Shown here in pieces: positions 37,832 to 46,876 of a stretch of 60,311 nucleotides of DNA (position 1 is the first letter of the stretch; each line of letters begins with the position of its first letter). The notes beneath the pieces are model-generated. The model did no database searches and was not told the DNA's origin. It saw only the letters and a program-made list of their open reading frames with translations. The position numbers and the translations under genes were made by a program. This stretch comes from Candidatus Cloacimonas sp. (lineage in GTDB: Bacteria; Cloacimonadota; Cloacimonadia; Cloacimonadales; Cloacimonadaceae), in assembly GCA_035403355.1 (NCBI GenBank), contig DAONFA010000010.1:1-60311 (forward strand), given 5' to 3'.

Positions 37832-39274
37832 ATGAAATATTTAGATTTGGCAATGAATGCAGCTGAAACACTCGGTGCAGAATATGCCGATATCCGCATT
37901 CAAAAAACAACTGATCAGGTAATTTATCTGCAAAACCTATCCCTGAAACATACCAGTAACAACATTATTCAGGGATATGGCATTCGGGTGTTCAAAGATG
38001 GTGCCTGGGGTTTTGCCCATAGCAATGTTTTTAGTGATGAAGCAGTTTTAGCTACCGTAAAAAAAGCGTTTAATACAGCAACGCTTTCTGCTGCTGTGAA
38101 TAAAGACAAAAAATTGCGTTTAGCCCCGGAAAGAAGTTACCTTGCTACTTACAAGACCCCCGTTAAAATAGACCCTTTTTCTATTCCCGTTTCTGAAAAG
38201 ATAGACCTGATGATGGAAGTATCACGCACAATGCTTGCTTACGAGGGAATTAAAAAAACAATCTTTCTGCTGATGATGCAAAAGGATGAAAAACTTTTTG
38301 CCAGCACTTTAGGCACCCGATTAGACCTAACTACGCAGTTTATCAATCCCATGATTACAGCTGTGGCAGTAACTGAAAATGACAGTCAAAGCCGCACTTT
38401 TGATGATGGTGGCAGAGCTGTAGGTTGGGAATGGATTTTGGAACTGGATTTGCTGGATAAAGCAAAACAGATTGCCCAAGAGGCATTGATCAAAGTGAAA
38501 GCCGATACTCTTGGAGCTGAAGAACGCAGGTCTTTAGTGCTTGATCCTAATCATTTGGGTTTAACGATGCATGAAAGTGTGGGTCATGCTACTGAACTGG
38601 ACAGGGTTTTAGGTTGGGAAGCTGATTATGCCGGTGTTTCTTTTGCAACCCCGGAAAAATTGAACAACTATCATTATGGCAGTGAAGTGATTAACTTTAT
38701 GGGAGATAACACTTTGGAAGGGGGTCTTGCTACTCTCGGTTTTGATGATGATGGAGTTCCCGGTCAGAAATGGTATATTATTAAAGACGGTATTTTGAAA
38801 GAATATGGCAGCACGCGAGACACGGCTTTGGAAATTGGTTTAAATGCTTCCCGCGGTTGCAATCGTGCTACCTATTATTTTAATCAACCAATTAACCGGA
38901 TTCCAAATTTATATTTACTGCCCGGAAAAAAACCTTTAACTCCGGGTGAACTTATTGCCGATACGGAAGATGGTGTTTATATTCAAGGTAGAGGAAGTTA
39001 TTCTATAGACCATCATCGCATAAATTTCCAGTTTGGCGGTGATTTCTTCTGGGAAATTAAGAACGGTAAATTGATTCGTCCCCTGAAGAAAGTTATCTAT
39101 AAATCCTGCAATCCTGAATTCTGGAATAGCTGTGATGCAATTTGTGATGAGCGTTTTTGGCATCCCTTCGGGGTTGTAAATTGCGGTAAAGGCCAGCCCC
39201 CGCAAACAGGTAGAATGACTCATGGTTCCGCAACGGCAAGATTTCGTAATATCCGTGTAGGAGGTTCACAATGA
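37832..39274 (+). CDS. tldD: TldD-family metalloprotease
   Basis: 480-residue cytosolic zinc protease subunit that works with TldE/PmbA to trim unfolded or modified peptides (microcin maturation, antitoxin degradation in other bacteria). The metal-binding HESVGH motif (His247, Glu248, His252) and a C-terminal Cys about residue 451 (GVVNCGKGQPPQ) supply the expected ligands; MTHGSATARFRNIRVGG is the usual TldD end. AAGGAG lies 7 nt upstream of the start. Its ATGA overlap with the next gene supports a 1:1 complex. Confidence 0.93.
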   Translation: MKYLDLAMNAAETLGAEYADIRIQKTTDQVIYLQNLSLKHTSNNIIQGYGIRVFKDGAWGFAHSNVFSDEAVLATVKKAFNTATLSAAVNKDKKLRLAPERSYLATYKTPVKIDPFSIPVSEKIDLMMEVSRTMLAYEGIKKTIFLLMMQKDEKLFASTLGTRLDLTTQFINPMITAVAVTENDSQSRTFDDGGRAVGWEWILELDLLDKAKQIAQEALIKVKADTLGAEERRSLVLDPNHLGLTMHESVGHATELDRVLGWEADYAGVSFATPEKLNNYHYGSEVINFMGDNTLEGGLATLGFDDDGVPGQKWYIIKDGILKEYGSTRDTALEIGLNASRGCNRATYYFNQPINRIPNLYLLPGKKPLTPGELIADTEDGVYIQGRGSYSIDHHRINFQFGGDFFWEIKNGKLIRPLKKVIYKSCNPEFWNSCDAICDERFWHPFGVVNCGKGQPPQTGRMTHGSATARFRNIRVGGSQ

Positions 39275-40545
39275 ATAGCGAAAAAATAGTGCAATATATT
39301 CAGAAACACTGTATAGCTGATGACTGGACACTGAATATTTCAAAAGATGACAGCCATGAAACACGCTTTGCCCAAAATGTTATTACTCAACACATTGCCG
39401 GTGCAATGAAAACAATTTCTCTAAGCGTTGCTTTTGGCAGTAAAGCAGGCAGCTGCACTGTAAATCAGGATGATGAAGAAAGCTTGGCATACATTATTAA
39501 AACAGCTGAAGATATTGCTAAACTGGCTCCCGAAGACCCTGAATTTGTTCCTTCCGAAGGTAAAAAAGATATTCCCAAGCTCGCAAACTGTGATCCTGAA
39601 ACCAAAACCCTGGTACCGGAACAAATGGTAGAAATCGTCCGAAAAAGCGTTGATAGGGCAAAAAATATTGGAGCTACAGTTTCCGGCTTAACAGAAAAAC
39701 ATATTGAGACCAACGCTCTGTTTACAAAAAACGGTTTTGCCGGCGAATATGAAAAAAGTGATTTCGGCCACTCTTTGACCCTGAAAAAAGATGAAGTGGA
39801 AACAAAGGTTGCCTATGAAGCGAAAAACTTTGCCGATTTTAACCTGGAAGAACTTCTGGAAAAACTGCAAAATCAGGCAGCTACGCTTGCTGTTAAACAA
39901 ACATTTGAGCCCCAAAAAATCGCTGTCCTTTTAAGACCTCTTGCTCTGCAGGAATTGTTTTGGTTTATGGGCTGGATGATGGACCGCCGCTATGCCGATG
40001 AAGGTATCACTCCTTTTACGAACCAAATTGGAAAACCCTTCTTTGGCGAAAAATTCAGCTGGCTTTCTACTTACAAACAACCAACTCTTTTAGCTCCACC
40101 TTTTACTTCCGACGGCATAATTGCAGAAGAAATTCCCTGGGTGGAAAACGGCATCCTGAAAAACCTTTACACCAGCCGCTATTGGGCTAAAAAGATTGGC
40201 AGTAAACCCGGCGATAACTATAATATGTTTATTCCCGGCGAAGGTTATAGCGAAGAGGAAATGCTGCAAATGGTGCCCCGCGGTCTTATTGTAAATAGCT
40301 TTTGGTATATTCGCACCGTAGATATGAAAGCAGGTGAATTTACCGGAACTACGCGTGACGGAGTATGGTATTTTGAAGACGGAAAAATTAAATATGCAGT
40401 AAATAATCTGCGCTTTAACGAAATCCCTCATGAAGCAACCAAAAGAATTATTGCAACCGGTAACAGTGAGCTTGCCAACCCCATTTCTCTGTTGCCTGCA
40501 ATGCTGATTGATGGCTTTAATTTCGTGGATAAAACATCCTTTTGA
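39271..40545 (+). CDS. TldE/PmbA-family protease partner
   Basis: 424 residues, homologous to TldD but without the HExxxH motif, as expected for the non-catalytic partner. The ending FVDKTSF is unlike TldD, while the central LGWMMDRRYADEGITPF and the RGLIVNSFWYIRTVDMKAGEFTGTTRDGVWYFEDGKI region matches the PmbA C-terminal domain. Overlaps tldD by 4 nt. No substrate peptide gene is evident except perhaps the small membrane protein upstream or the 57-residue zinc-ribbon protein downstream (speculative). Confidence 0.88.
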   Translation: MNSEKIVQYIQKHCIADDWTLNISKDDSHETRFAQNVITQHIAGAMKTISLSVAFGSKAGSCTVNQDDEESLAYIIKTAEDIAKLAPEDPEFVPSEGKKDIPKLANCDPETKTLVPEQMVEIVRKSVDRAKNIGATVSGLTEKHIETNALFTKNGFAGEYEKSDFGHSLTLKKDEVETKVAYEAKNFADFNLEELLEKLQNQAATLAVKQTFEPQKIAVLLRPLALQELFWFMGWMMDRRYADEGITPFTNQIGKPFFGEKFSWLSTYKQPTLLAPPFTSDGIIAEEIPWVENGILKNLYTSRYWAKKIGSKPGDNYNMFIPGEGYSEEEMLQMVPRGLIVNSFWYIRTVDMKAGEFTGTTRDGVWYFEDGKIKYAVNNLRFNEIPHEATKRIIATGNSELANPISLLPAMLIDGFNFVDKTSF

Positions 40546-40555
40546 AAGAAATAAA

Positions 40556-40581
40556 TTGACAGAAAATACATTTTTTAAAAT
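40556..40581 (+). promoter_or_regulatory. Possible promoter of the zinc-ribbon protein gene
   Basis: TTGACA (40556-40561) and TAAAAT (40576-40581) with a 14-nt spacer, about 105 nt before the start at 40687. Confidence 0.35.
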
Positions 40582-40686
40582 AGGAGTATTAAAGGCGATT
40601 CAACATTCATACCAAGCCAGTTCCTTTTATCTCGGGAGTGCCTTTGGACCAGAATGTTCAATCCCGTAATTAAAAGGAGATGCCAA

Positions 40687-40860
40687 ATGCCAGACAGAAC
40701 ACTCATTTGCCAGGACTGCTCCAGGGAATTCGTTTTCACTGAAGGTGAGCAAGAATTCTATAAGGAAAAAGGCCTTCAGAACGAGCCCAAACGCTGCCCC
40801 GATTGCCGTAAAGCAAAAAAGGCACAGTTTAATCGTAACAGACGCAGACAATCTAATTAG
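40687..40860 (+). CDS. Small zinc-ribbon protein
   Basis: 57 residues from MPDRTLICQDC; AAAAGGAG (40672-40679) fits this start, whereas a longer reading from 40654 does not have one. Two CxxC pairs (CQDC and CPDC) separated by about 25 residues with REFVFTEGEQEFYKEKGLQNEPKRC between them match the short probable zinc-ribbon family (zf-trcl type). A basic tail (KKAQFNRNRRRQ) suggests nucleic-acid contact. A strong terminator follows, so this is probably a single-gene transcript. Confidence 0.85.
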   Translation: MPDRTLICQDCSREFVFTEGEQEFYKEKGLQNEPKRCPDCRKAKKAQFNRNRRRQSN

Positions 40861-40877
40861 ATAGTTACTAATCTGTT

Positions 40878-40911
40878 AACGCCACTGCAAAAATGTAGTG
40901 GCGTTTTTTTT
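40878..40911 (+). terminator. Rho-independent terminator
   Basis: AACGCCACT (40878-40886) pairs with AGTGGCGTT (40896-40904), followed by a run of T residues. Placed 18 nt after the zinc-ribbon gene. Confidence 0.9.
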
Positions 40912-40923
40912 ATACTAAAAAAA

Positions 40924-41067
40924 GCGAGATGGCGAGATGGTGAGATGGTGAGATGGCGAGATGGCGAGATAGCGAGATGGTGAGATAGCGAGATGGCGAG
41001 ATAGCGAGATAGCGAGATAGCGAGATAGCGAGATAGCGAGATAGTGAGATGGCGAGATGGCGAGATG
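40924..41067. repeat. 8-bp minisatellite GCGAGATR, about 18 units
   Basis: Eighteen head-to-tail octamers of the form G(C/T)GAGAT(G/A), perfect in length with only C/T and A/G changes. The array lies between two convergent genes and ends in GTGCTATCTCACT, the start of an inverted copy that could fold back. Confidence 0.97.
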
Positions 41068-41082
41068 GTGCTATCTCACTAA

Positions 41083-44082
41083 TCACAGTTTCAGCAGTTT
41101 ACGCATAAATGCTCGTTCTTGGGTTTTAACCACCATCAAATAGATTCCGGAAGTAGTATTACGCTGTTTATTATCCAAGCCATCCCAAACCAGGTGATGA
41201 ATTCCTGTTTCCAGATACGGATATTCCACTGTCCGCAGCAATTGTCCTTTAATATTATAGATTTGCATAGTTACCGGGGCAGGAGAATAAACTTTCAGCT
41301 CCAGAGATACGAAATTTCCAAAAGGATTGGGATACGCATGTAAATATTCCATTTCCTCAGTTGAGATAAGAGGTGTTTCCGGTTCGGGAAAAGGCATTAT
41401 TAGAACCGCAGGACCAAAAACCTGATTAAATCCATCGTAAGAGATTGATTCCAGCCAATAGTACAAAGTATCGGACAAAGCAGTTTCCGAATCGTAATAG
41501 CGATAGTTATTTCCTGTTACCAAACCTGTTGCCGGAATAATTACAGAATTCAGTTTAACCGCATTAGATATATCAGAACAGCTATTTCGGTAAAGATTGT
41601 AACCCAGCAGATTGGTTTCGGAGGCAGTATTCCAAAAAACAGTTGCCCCGTTAGCATAAGTGGCATAAAAAGCAGTAAGTTCTACAGGCAGAGTTACTTC
41701 TTCTGCTGTGAAGAAATCCATTATGCGAGCTACAAGGTTTGCTTTGGTATTAGGAAAAGTTCCATCCGCCAATTCGCTCAAAGCATAGCTGAAAACAAAA
41801 CTGCGCTGATTATAGCCACCGGCACAAGCTACAGCTACACATCCGTAATCACTTTCCTCAAAGGCACTTCTGGCATAAGGATAGAGCCCTGTAAAACGGT
41901 CTATATAGTCCACTTTAGTTTGCAAAGAAGAGGTAAACAGCATTCCCGCAGAAGGTGTATAAGCACAACCGCTAAGGTTATTAATAGCATTATTTGCGCC
42001 ATCTTCAGCACTGCTTATTCCTAAAAGGGGCCAGAGAACTTCATAAGCATCCAGTTCACCTTGAATATTCGGAAGATAGTAAGTTAAATCAAAACCGACA
42101 ACATCCACTCCTTCAATATATACTCTTCCGCCGGAAAGTAAGTAGTTATATAGGGCATTAAACATATAGGGTTTATCAAAGCGCACAATATTACTACCCA
42201 CAGCTCCAAAACTTAAAAAGACCGCCTCAAAGCTATAAAACGAAGAAGGAAAAGTAGTTCCGTAAGTGCAGGTGTAGCCCAGGTTTTGTAAAGTGCTTTT
42301 GATAAAGGTTCCGCTCATATCTCTTCCGCCGGAAACACCTTCCCAAACAAATATTCCTCCGGCATTAATAAGAATGCTGAAGGAAAGGTTATTTCCTGCC
42401 ACCACAGACAAATCTGCAGTTGTCTGCAAATTGAAAGTTACATATTGGGAAGTAGCAGTTGGCAAAACATAGATGCTGAAGACCTCTTCCAAAGTTATAT
42501 AATCATCGGCAGGAATGTTTTGATTGTGGCTACCGGAAAGGATATTTACATAAGGATTGGTAGTAGAAAGAGTAAAAGTGCCGTTAGCAGAATAATCCCC
42601 GTAACTTTGCAAAAGCAGATTTACGGAAAATGTTTCTCCTGGCTCCACAGCTAAATTGCCGTTAGCATCCGTAGCACCTCTATTTTCTATTAAGGCAAGG
42701 CGGATTTCTTCATCGGGAAGAGGATTATCATCCTGCAGCGCACGCTGGGCATTCAGTTTGCCTTCTCCCAAAAGATTTTCTTTGCCGGAATTAACTGCAT
42801 CTACATCATCACAGCTACCTTTAATTCTATTTAGAAGGTCATTTTGGCTAATATCGGGAATGTAGGACTTTATTAGTCCTGCTAAAGAGCTGGCTATCGG
42901 GCTGGCATAAGAAGTAGCATTACTAACTGTTGCATAACCACCTGCAGCTAAAGTCCAGATTGAACCGGTAGGAGCACCTACATCTACATAAGAGCCATAA
43001 CTGGAAACGGATGATTTTATCCCGTCATTTTGTAAAGCTGCTACTGCCAAAACATTTTTATAGGCAGCAGGATAAACAGGAATCGTATTATTACTGTTAC
43101 CAGCAGCAGCTATAATTACTGAACCTAAAGAGTAAGCATAATTTATAACTTCCTGGTTTGCTTGCGAATAAGTATTACCACCCCAACTGCAATTGATAAT
43201 ATCCGCTCCGTTTTCAGCAGCATAAATAATACCGTCATAGCCATTATAAATGGAACTTGAACCCTGATAACTGCAGGAAACAGGCATTAGAGTTAAATTC
43301 CAGGCAAGCGAACTAACCCCGATATTATTGTTTGTTCGGGCAGAAGCAATCCCGGAAACTGTTGTGCCATGACCACTGCTCTCATAAGGATTATTGGATT
43401 CACCTCCATTACTGGTAAGCATAAAATCCCAACCAATAAGGTCATCAATTTTTCCGTTATTATCATCATCAATTCCATTCAAGTCACTTGAATCCATAAC
43501 CCAAGTGCTTCCGTTATTATAAATGGTGTAACCGTTGTGGTTGGCATCTTCACCCAAATTTTGCCAAATATTTTCTGCCAAATCAGGATGAGTCCATTTA
43601 CAGCCGGTATCTACAATAGCAATTATTACAGGAGAAGTTCCATTTTCCCCTTGATGAATATCCCAGGCAGCTTCTGCTTCCAGAGAAGTAAAATAGTAGG
43701 AATCTTCATAGTATTCATCATCGGGAAAGACAAAAGCTTTATCGGGATAAATAACTTCCGCATATTGCACAAAAGGGTCTGAAGATAGCAGATTTACAAC
43801 TGCCTGCGGGGGATAGGAACTATGCACTCCAAAGATCAGAGAAAGCTCACATTCTTCTCTTTTTTGCGGCGAAATAAGGAATTTAGAGTTTATAGAAGAG
43901 ACCTGCAATTTTTGCAGTTTTTCATCTATAGAGGCAATTCCTGTGCGATTATGGGACTTTTGCAAAGCAGAACGATATTCCGGTTTCAGCTTAAAAATAG
44001 CGGTTCCTGCATTTTCACTAAAATCAGCAGCAAAAAGACCAAAAGCAAGCAATAAAGCTAAAAAAACAGTAAAATACTTCAT
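41083..44082 (-). CDS. Secreted subtilisin-like serine protease with sorting domain
   Basis: 999 residues with signal peptide MKYFTVFLALLLAFGLFAA. After a propeptide, the S8 domain has Asp158 (IVDTGCKWTHPDL), His238 (SSGHGTTVSGIAS), Asn329 (AAAGNS) and Ser391 in NATSYASP (usual GTSMASP). DDDNNGKIDD looks like a calcium-binding insertion. A long beta-rich middle is followed by a PVELTAFYATYANGATVFWNTAS-type FN3-like segment. The end is YPNPFGNFVSLELK...GIYLMVVKTQERAFMRKLLKL, a sorting domain with a shortened PNPFG motif. It follows the HIT gene by 9 nt. Smaller relative of the protease at 383-5182. Confidence 0.9.
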   Translation of the reverse strand: MKYFTVFLALLLAFGLFAADFSENAGTAIFKLKPEYRSALQKSHNRTGIASIDEKLQKLQVSSINSKFLISPQKREECELSLIFGVHSSYPPQAVVNLLSSDPFVQYAEVIYPDKAFVFPDDEYYEDSYYFTSLEAEAAWDIHQGENGTSPVIIAIVDTGCKWTHPDLAENIWQNLGEDANHNGYTIYNNGSTWVMDSSDLNGIDDDNNGKIDDLIGWDFMLTSNGGESNNPYESSGHGTTVSGIASARTNNNIGVSSLAWNLTLMPVSCSYQGSSSIYNGYDGIIYAAENGADIINCSWGGNTYSQANQEVINYAYSLGSVIIAAAGNSNNTIPVYPAAYKNVLAVAALQNDGIKSSVSSYGSYVDVGAPTGSIWTLAAGGYATVSNATSYASPIASSLAGLIKSYIPDISQNDLLNRIKGSCDDVDAVNSGKENLLGEGKLNAQRALQDDNPLPDEEIRLALIENRGATDANGNLAVEPGETFSVNLLLQSYGDYSANGTFTLSTTNPYVNILSGSHNQNIPADDYITLEEVFSIYVLPTATSQYVTFNLQTTADLSVVAGNNLSFSILINAGGIFVWEGVSGGRDMSGTFIKSTLQNLGYTCTYGTTFPSSFYSFEAVFLSFGAVGSNIVRFDKPYMFNALYNYLLSGGRVYIEGVDVVGFDLTYYLPNIQGELDAYEVLWPLLGISSAEDGANNAINNLSGCAYTPSAGMLFTSSLQTKVDYIDRFTGLYPYARSAFEESDYGCVAVACAGGYNQRSFVFSYALSELADGTFPNTKANLVARIMDFFTAEEVTLPVELTAFYATYANGATVFWNTASETNLLGYNLYRNSCSDISNAVKLNSVIIPATGLVTGNNYRYYDSETALSDTLYYWLESISYDGFNQVFGPAVLIMPFPEPETPLISTEEMEYLHAYPNPFGNFVSLELKVYSPAPVTMQIYNIKGQLLRTVEYPYLETGIHHLVWDGLDNKQRNTTSGIYLMVVKTQERAFMRKLLKL

Positions 44083-44091
44083 TTTATCCTC

Positions 44092-44445
44092 CTAAAAAAC
44101 GGATTCTCTCCTCCGTGGAAAAATGCCCCTATCTTCTTTTCCGAAACGGGGTATGATATGCAGATGAAAATGCGGAATACTTTGTCCCGCAACAGAACCG
44201 CAATTCATAGCTAAATTATAACCATGCGGCTCAAACTTTTCCTCCAGCAATTTCTTTACTGCCAAAGTTATCTCGTGTAAAGAGACAACTTCTCCGGCAT
44301 CCAAACTAAAAAAATCGGGAGTATGACGCTTGGAAATTATCAAAGCATGACCTTTGCTGACGGGATATTTATCCCAAATAGCAAAGAAATGTTCATTTTC
44401 TGCCAGATAAACTGAGCAGTCAAGATTACAAAATGAGCACGGCAT
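44092..44445 (-). CDS. HIT-family nucleotide hydrolase/transferase
   Basis: 117 residues. The triad HFHLHIIPR (His-x-His-x-His) near 93-101 defines the family, and an N-terminal CSFCNLDC pair may bind zinc. KGHALIISKRHTPDF is typical of diadenosine polyphosphate/AMP-lysine type HIT proteins. It is followed closely by the exported subtilase gene, so both are on one transcript, though no functional link is known. Confidence 0.93.
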   Translation of the reverse strand: MPCSFCNLDCSVYLAENEHFFAIWDKYPVSKGHALIISKRHTPDFFSLDAGEVVSLHEITLAVKKLLEEKFEPHGYNLAMNCGSVAGQSIPHFHLHIIPRFGKEDRGIFPRRRESVF

Positions 44446-44654
44446 AATTTTATTCCTCTGTTGTATATAATAATTTGTTAGCTCAATAAAACCAGAATAA
44501 TGTTTACTGAATAAGAACTGCTTTAAAGTGTTACCAAGATGTTATCAGTAGTGTTGTTGTGTAGTCGGAGCTTTTTTTTCTTGCAGTAAAAGCCCTATCC
44601 CAAAAGTATTGTTCTTAAAGAGACATATTTGTTTCTGCTTTTAAGGAGTTTTTA

Positions 44655-46115
44655 ATGAAATATAAAGCCCAAATCCTTCTGGCAATATTCCTGGTGTGGA
44701 TTTTTGCCTTGTCTGCCGCTAAACCCGATCCGAATGCTTTAGTTGGCAAAGTTGGTGACCGAGAATATAATTACAAAAAATTCAATGACGGTTTCAAAGC
44801 ATATCTGGAATATTATAGTAAGGGAAAAGTTCTTACCAAACAAGATAGCATCCGCTTTAATAATCAATATTGGGAAGAGCTTGTCGGCATCTATATTTAT
44901 GATCAGGCAATCAAAGCCGGTAAAATAAAAGTTACCGATGCAGAGCTGGAAGCGGAAATTAAGAAAAATATCCCTCCTGAAGTTAAACAAATTAAGGATT
45001 TTCAGACCAACGGCAAATTTGACAAAGCTAAATATGAACAGGCACTAATAGAACATCCTGAATTCAAAAAACAGCTGATGGATTATTCTCGTGATATGTA
45101 TTCCTACAATAAGTTAATTAAAACAATTAAAAATGAAGTGAAAGCCAATCCGGACAGCGTTAAAAATGCCTGGATGCACGATAATGACTTTGCCAGCGCT
45201 AAAATTATTTACTTTGATTACAGTAAGCTGACTAATATTAACGCAACCGATGACGAAGTGCGTGCTTATTACGAAGAACACAAAGAAGAATTTAAACGCG
45301 AAAATGGACGGAGCTATCTGCTGGCGCGTTTTGCCGGAAATTTAAGTAAAGCTGAAAATCCCGAACAACAGGCACAGGAAAATAAAGCACTTAGTAACAC
45401 ACTGTATAATCGTGCCAAAGAAGTTGGTTTGCAACAAGCGGCAACAGAAATGAATATCCCCCTGGAAGAAAGCCCTTATTTTAATCAACAGGACCAGTTA
45501 ATACCTCTTATAGGTAGAGCTCCCGATTTGATTTCTTTTGCTTTTAACAATCCAATCGGTTCCATCCCGAATATTTTTTATGCTCCCACCGGCGATATTT
45601 TGGTGCTGGAGCTTAAGAGCGAAATTCCTGAATACTACATTTCTTTTGATATTAAAAAACAGGAAATGGCAATTAAGGCAACCCGCACCAAACGAATGTT
45701 CACAATGGATAATTATGTGCAGGAATTTATGCGGAGAGAAACACCTGAAACATATTTGGAAGCAGCTGCCAGAGATAGTATTGCCATTATTGAAGCAGAA
45801 AAAGTTCTGGTGGACAACGATATTAAACCCCTCGGTAAAATTCCTGCTTTAAACCAGGCAATTTTGAACACAGCAGTGGGCTCTTTCACTCCTCTTATTG
45901 AAAATGAAAAACATTGGTATCTGGCACTTGTAACTAAACGCCAACAACCGGATTTAACAATCTGGGAAAAAGATAAAAAGCAAATTATCGCAGATGCTGA
46001 AGCAAAACTTCAGGAAGATCACCTTAATCAATGGTATTTTGAGCAACGCCAGAAAACTAAGATAACGGATAACCGGAAGGATTTTTACGAGCTGCAAGTG
46101 CAGTTGAAATTGTAG
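44655..46115 (+). CDS. SurA/PpiD-like periplasmic chaperone (parvulin-related)
   Basis: 486 residues, AAGGAG 6 nt before the ATG, signal peptide ending about ALSAA. The N-terminal helical part (NALVGKVGDREYNYKKFNDGFKAYL...YWEELVGIYIYDQAIKAGKIKVTDAELEAEI) is the SurA N-terminal chaperone fold. ATDDEVRAYYEEHKEEFKRENGRSYLLARF leads into a degenerate PPIC/parvulin region; I do not see the usual parvulin active-site string, so isomerase activity is doubtful. Likely assists folding of outer-membrane and secreted proteins such as the giant exoproteins. Confidence 0.8.
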   Translation: MKYKAQILLAIFLVWIFALSAAKPDPNALVGKVGDREYNYKKFNDGFKAYLEYYSKGKVLTKQDSIRFNNQYWEELVGIYIYDQAIKAGKIKVTDAELEAEIKKNIPPEVKQIKDFQTNGKFDKAKYEQALIEHPEFKKQLMDYSRDMYSYNKLIKTIKNEVKANPDSVKNAWMHDNDFASAKIIYFDYSKLTNINATDDEVRAYYEEHKEEFKRENGRSYLLARFAGNLSKAENPEQQAQENKALSNTLYNRAKEVGLQQAATEMNIPLEESPYFNQQDQLIPLIGRAPDLISFAFNNPIGSIPNIFYAPTGDILVLELKSEIPEYYISFDIKKQEMAIKATRTKRMFTMDNYVQEFMRRETPETYLEAAARDSIAIIEAEKVLVDNDIKPLGKIPALNQAILNTAVGSFTPLIENEKHWYLALVTKRQQPDLTIWEKDKKQIIADAEAKLQEDHLNQWYFEQRQKTKITDNRKDFYELQVQLKL

Positions 46116-46226
46116 AGAGAGCGAGAGAGCTTGAAGGCGAGAGGGCTTGAAGGCGAGAGGTCTTGAGGGCGAGAGGTCTTGAAGTCGAGAGGTCTTGAGG
46201 ACTTGAAGGCGAGAGGTCTTGAAGAC
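46116..46226. repeat. 16-bp minisatellite GCGAGAGGTCTTGAAG
   Basis: Six to seven imperfect 16-bp units starting right after the SurA-like gene stop, with one 8-bp half unit (ACTTGAAG). Different in sequence from the 8-bp array at 40924 but similar in purine-rich style and in its position immediately next to a gene end. Confidence 0.9.
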
Positions 46227-46817
46227 AACCCAATGATTGTAATGAGTGCGTAAGCCCCTCGGAAAATAAGGTTTAGAAGTTTTTCTGAAGGAACTTACCA
46301 GACAGAAGCTATCTCCCCATCGGCGTTTTGATTTATTAACTTGCTTTGTGGATTATGTTTAACTACCTGTTGCCTGCTCATTTCTTTAACGACTCTTTAA
46401 CGACTCTTTAACGATACATTTACTTTGTTAAAGAGTCGTTAAAGAAGGTTTAAAGAAACATAAAAGATTCAACTTGGCAAGAAATAAGACACAGCTATGC
46501 CCAAGTAACGGTTTCGCCAATGACACGCTAATTTATTGCCATCTGAAGTAAATTTTAATTTAGGACGCTATAACTTATGGACAGGTGATAGGGAATAATG
46601 ATGAAGCAAATTCTTTCTTCCCCAATATCTTATCGCTATTAACATTGTTTCCTTTTATGGCCTGACAGTTAAATTGCATAGACCTCTCCAAACTGCTGCT
46701 TTCGCAGGAATCTACATAATGCATAAATATTTATGTTTGATCGACGGGAAAACTATATTACCTGTTCAAATCTGCATAATCTTGGCAATCTGCGAGCAAT
46801 TCATTTCCAGATTTTGA
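46227..46817. other. Intergenic region with one inverted repeat
   Basis: About 590 nt without a convincing gene. It contains CCCCTCGGAAAATAAGGTTTAGAAG (split: CCCCTCGG at about 46256 and AAATAAGGTTTAGAAG to 46280), an inverted relative of the CTCTAAACCTTATTTTT words at 229-256, and the TTAACGA inverted repeat at 46387-46441. Confidence 0.5.
46387..46441. repeat. TTAACGA-family inverted repeat, copy 2
   Basis: TAACGACTCTTTA occurs twice in overlapping tandem (46387-46399, 46398-46410) and is followed by its exact complement TAAAGAGTCGTTA at 46429-46441. Same layout as 5582-5614. Confidence 0.85.
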
Positions 46818-46844
46818 TTGACGAACTATCCTTGCCTTTAAAAG
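46818..46844 (+). promoter_or_regulatory. Possible promoter of the gene at 46877
   Basis: TTGACG (46818-46823) and TAAAAG (46839-46844), 15-nt spacer, 32 nt before the start codon. Its place inside the longer open frame supports the downstream start. Confidence 0.3.
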
Positions 46845-46876
46845 TGGATATAAGAATGCAAAAATGGAATAATATA

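Noticed and set aside
46733..46876. N-terminal extension of the small exported protein
   Set aside because: Would place 48 residues before a good signal peptide and overlap a promoter-like pair; the downstream ATG is preferred.
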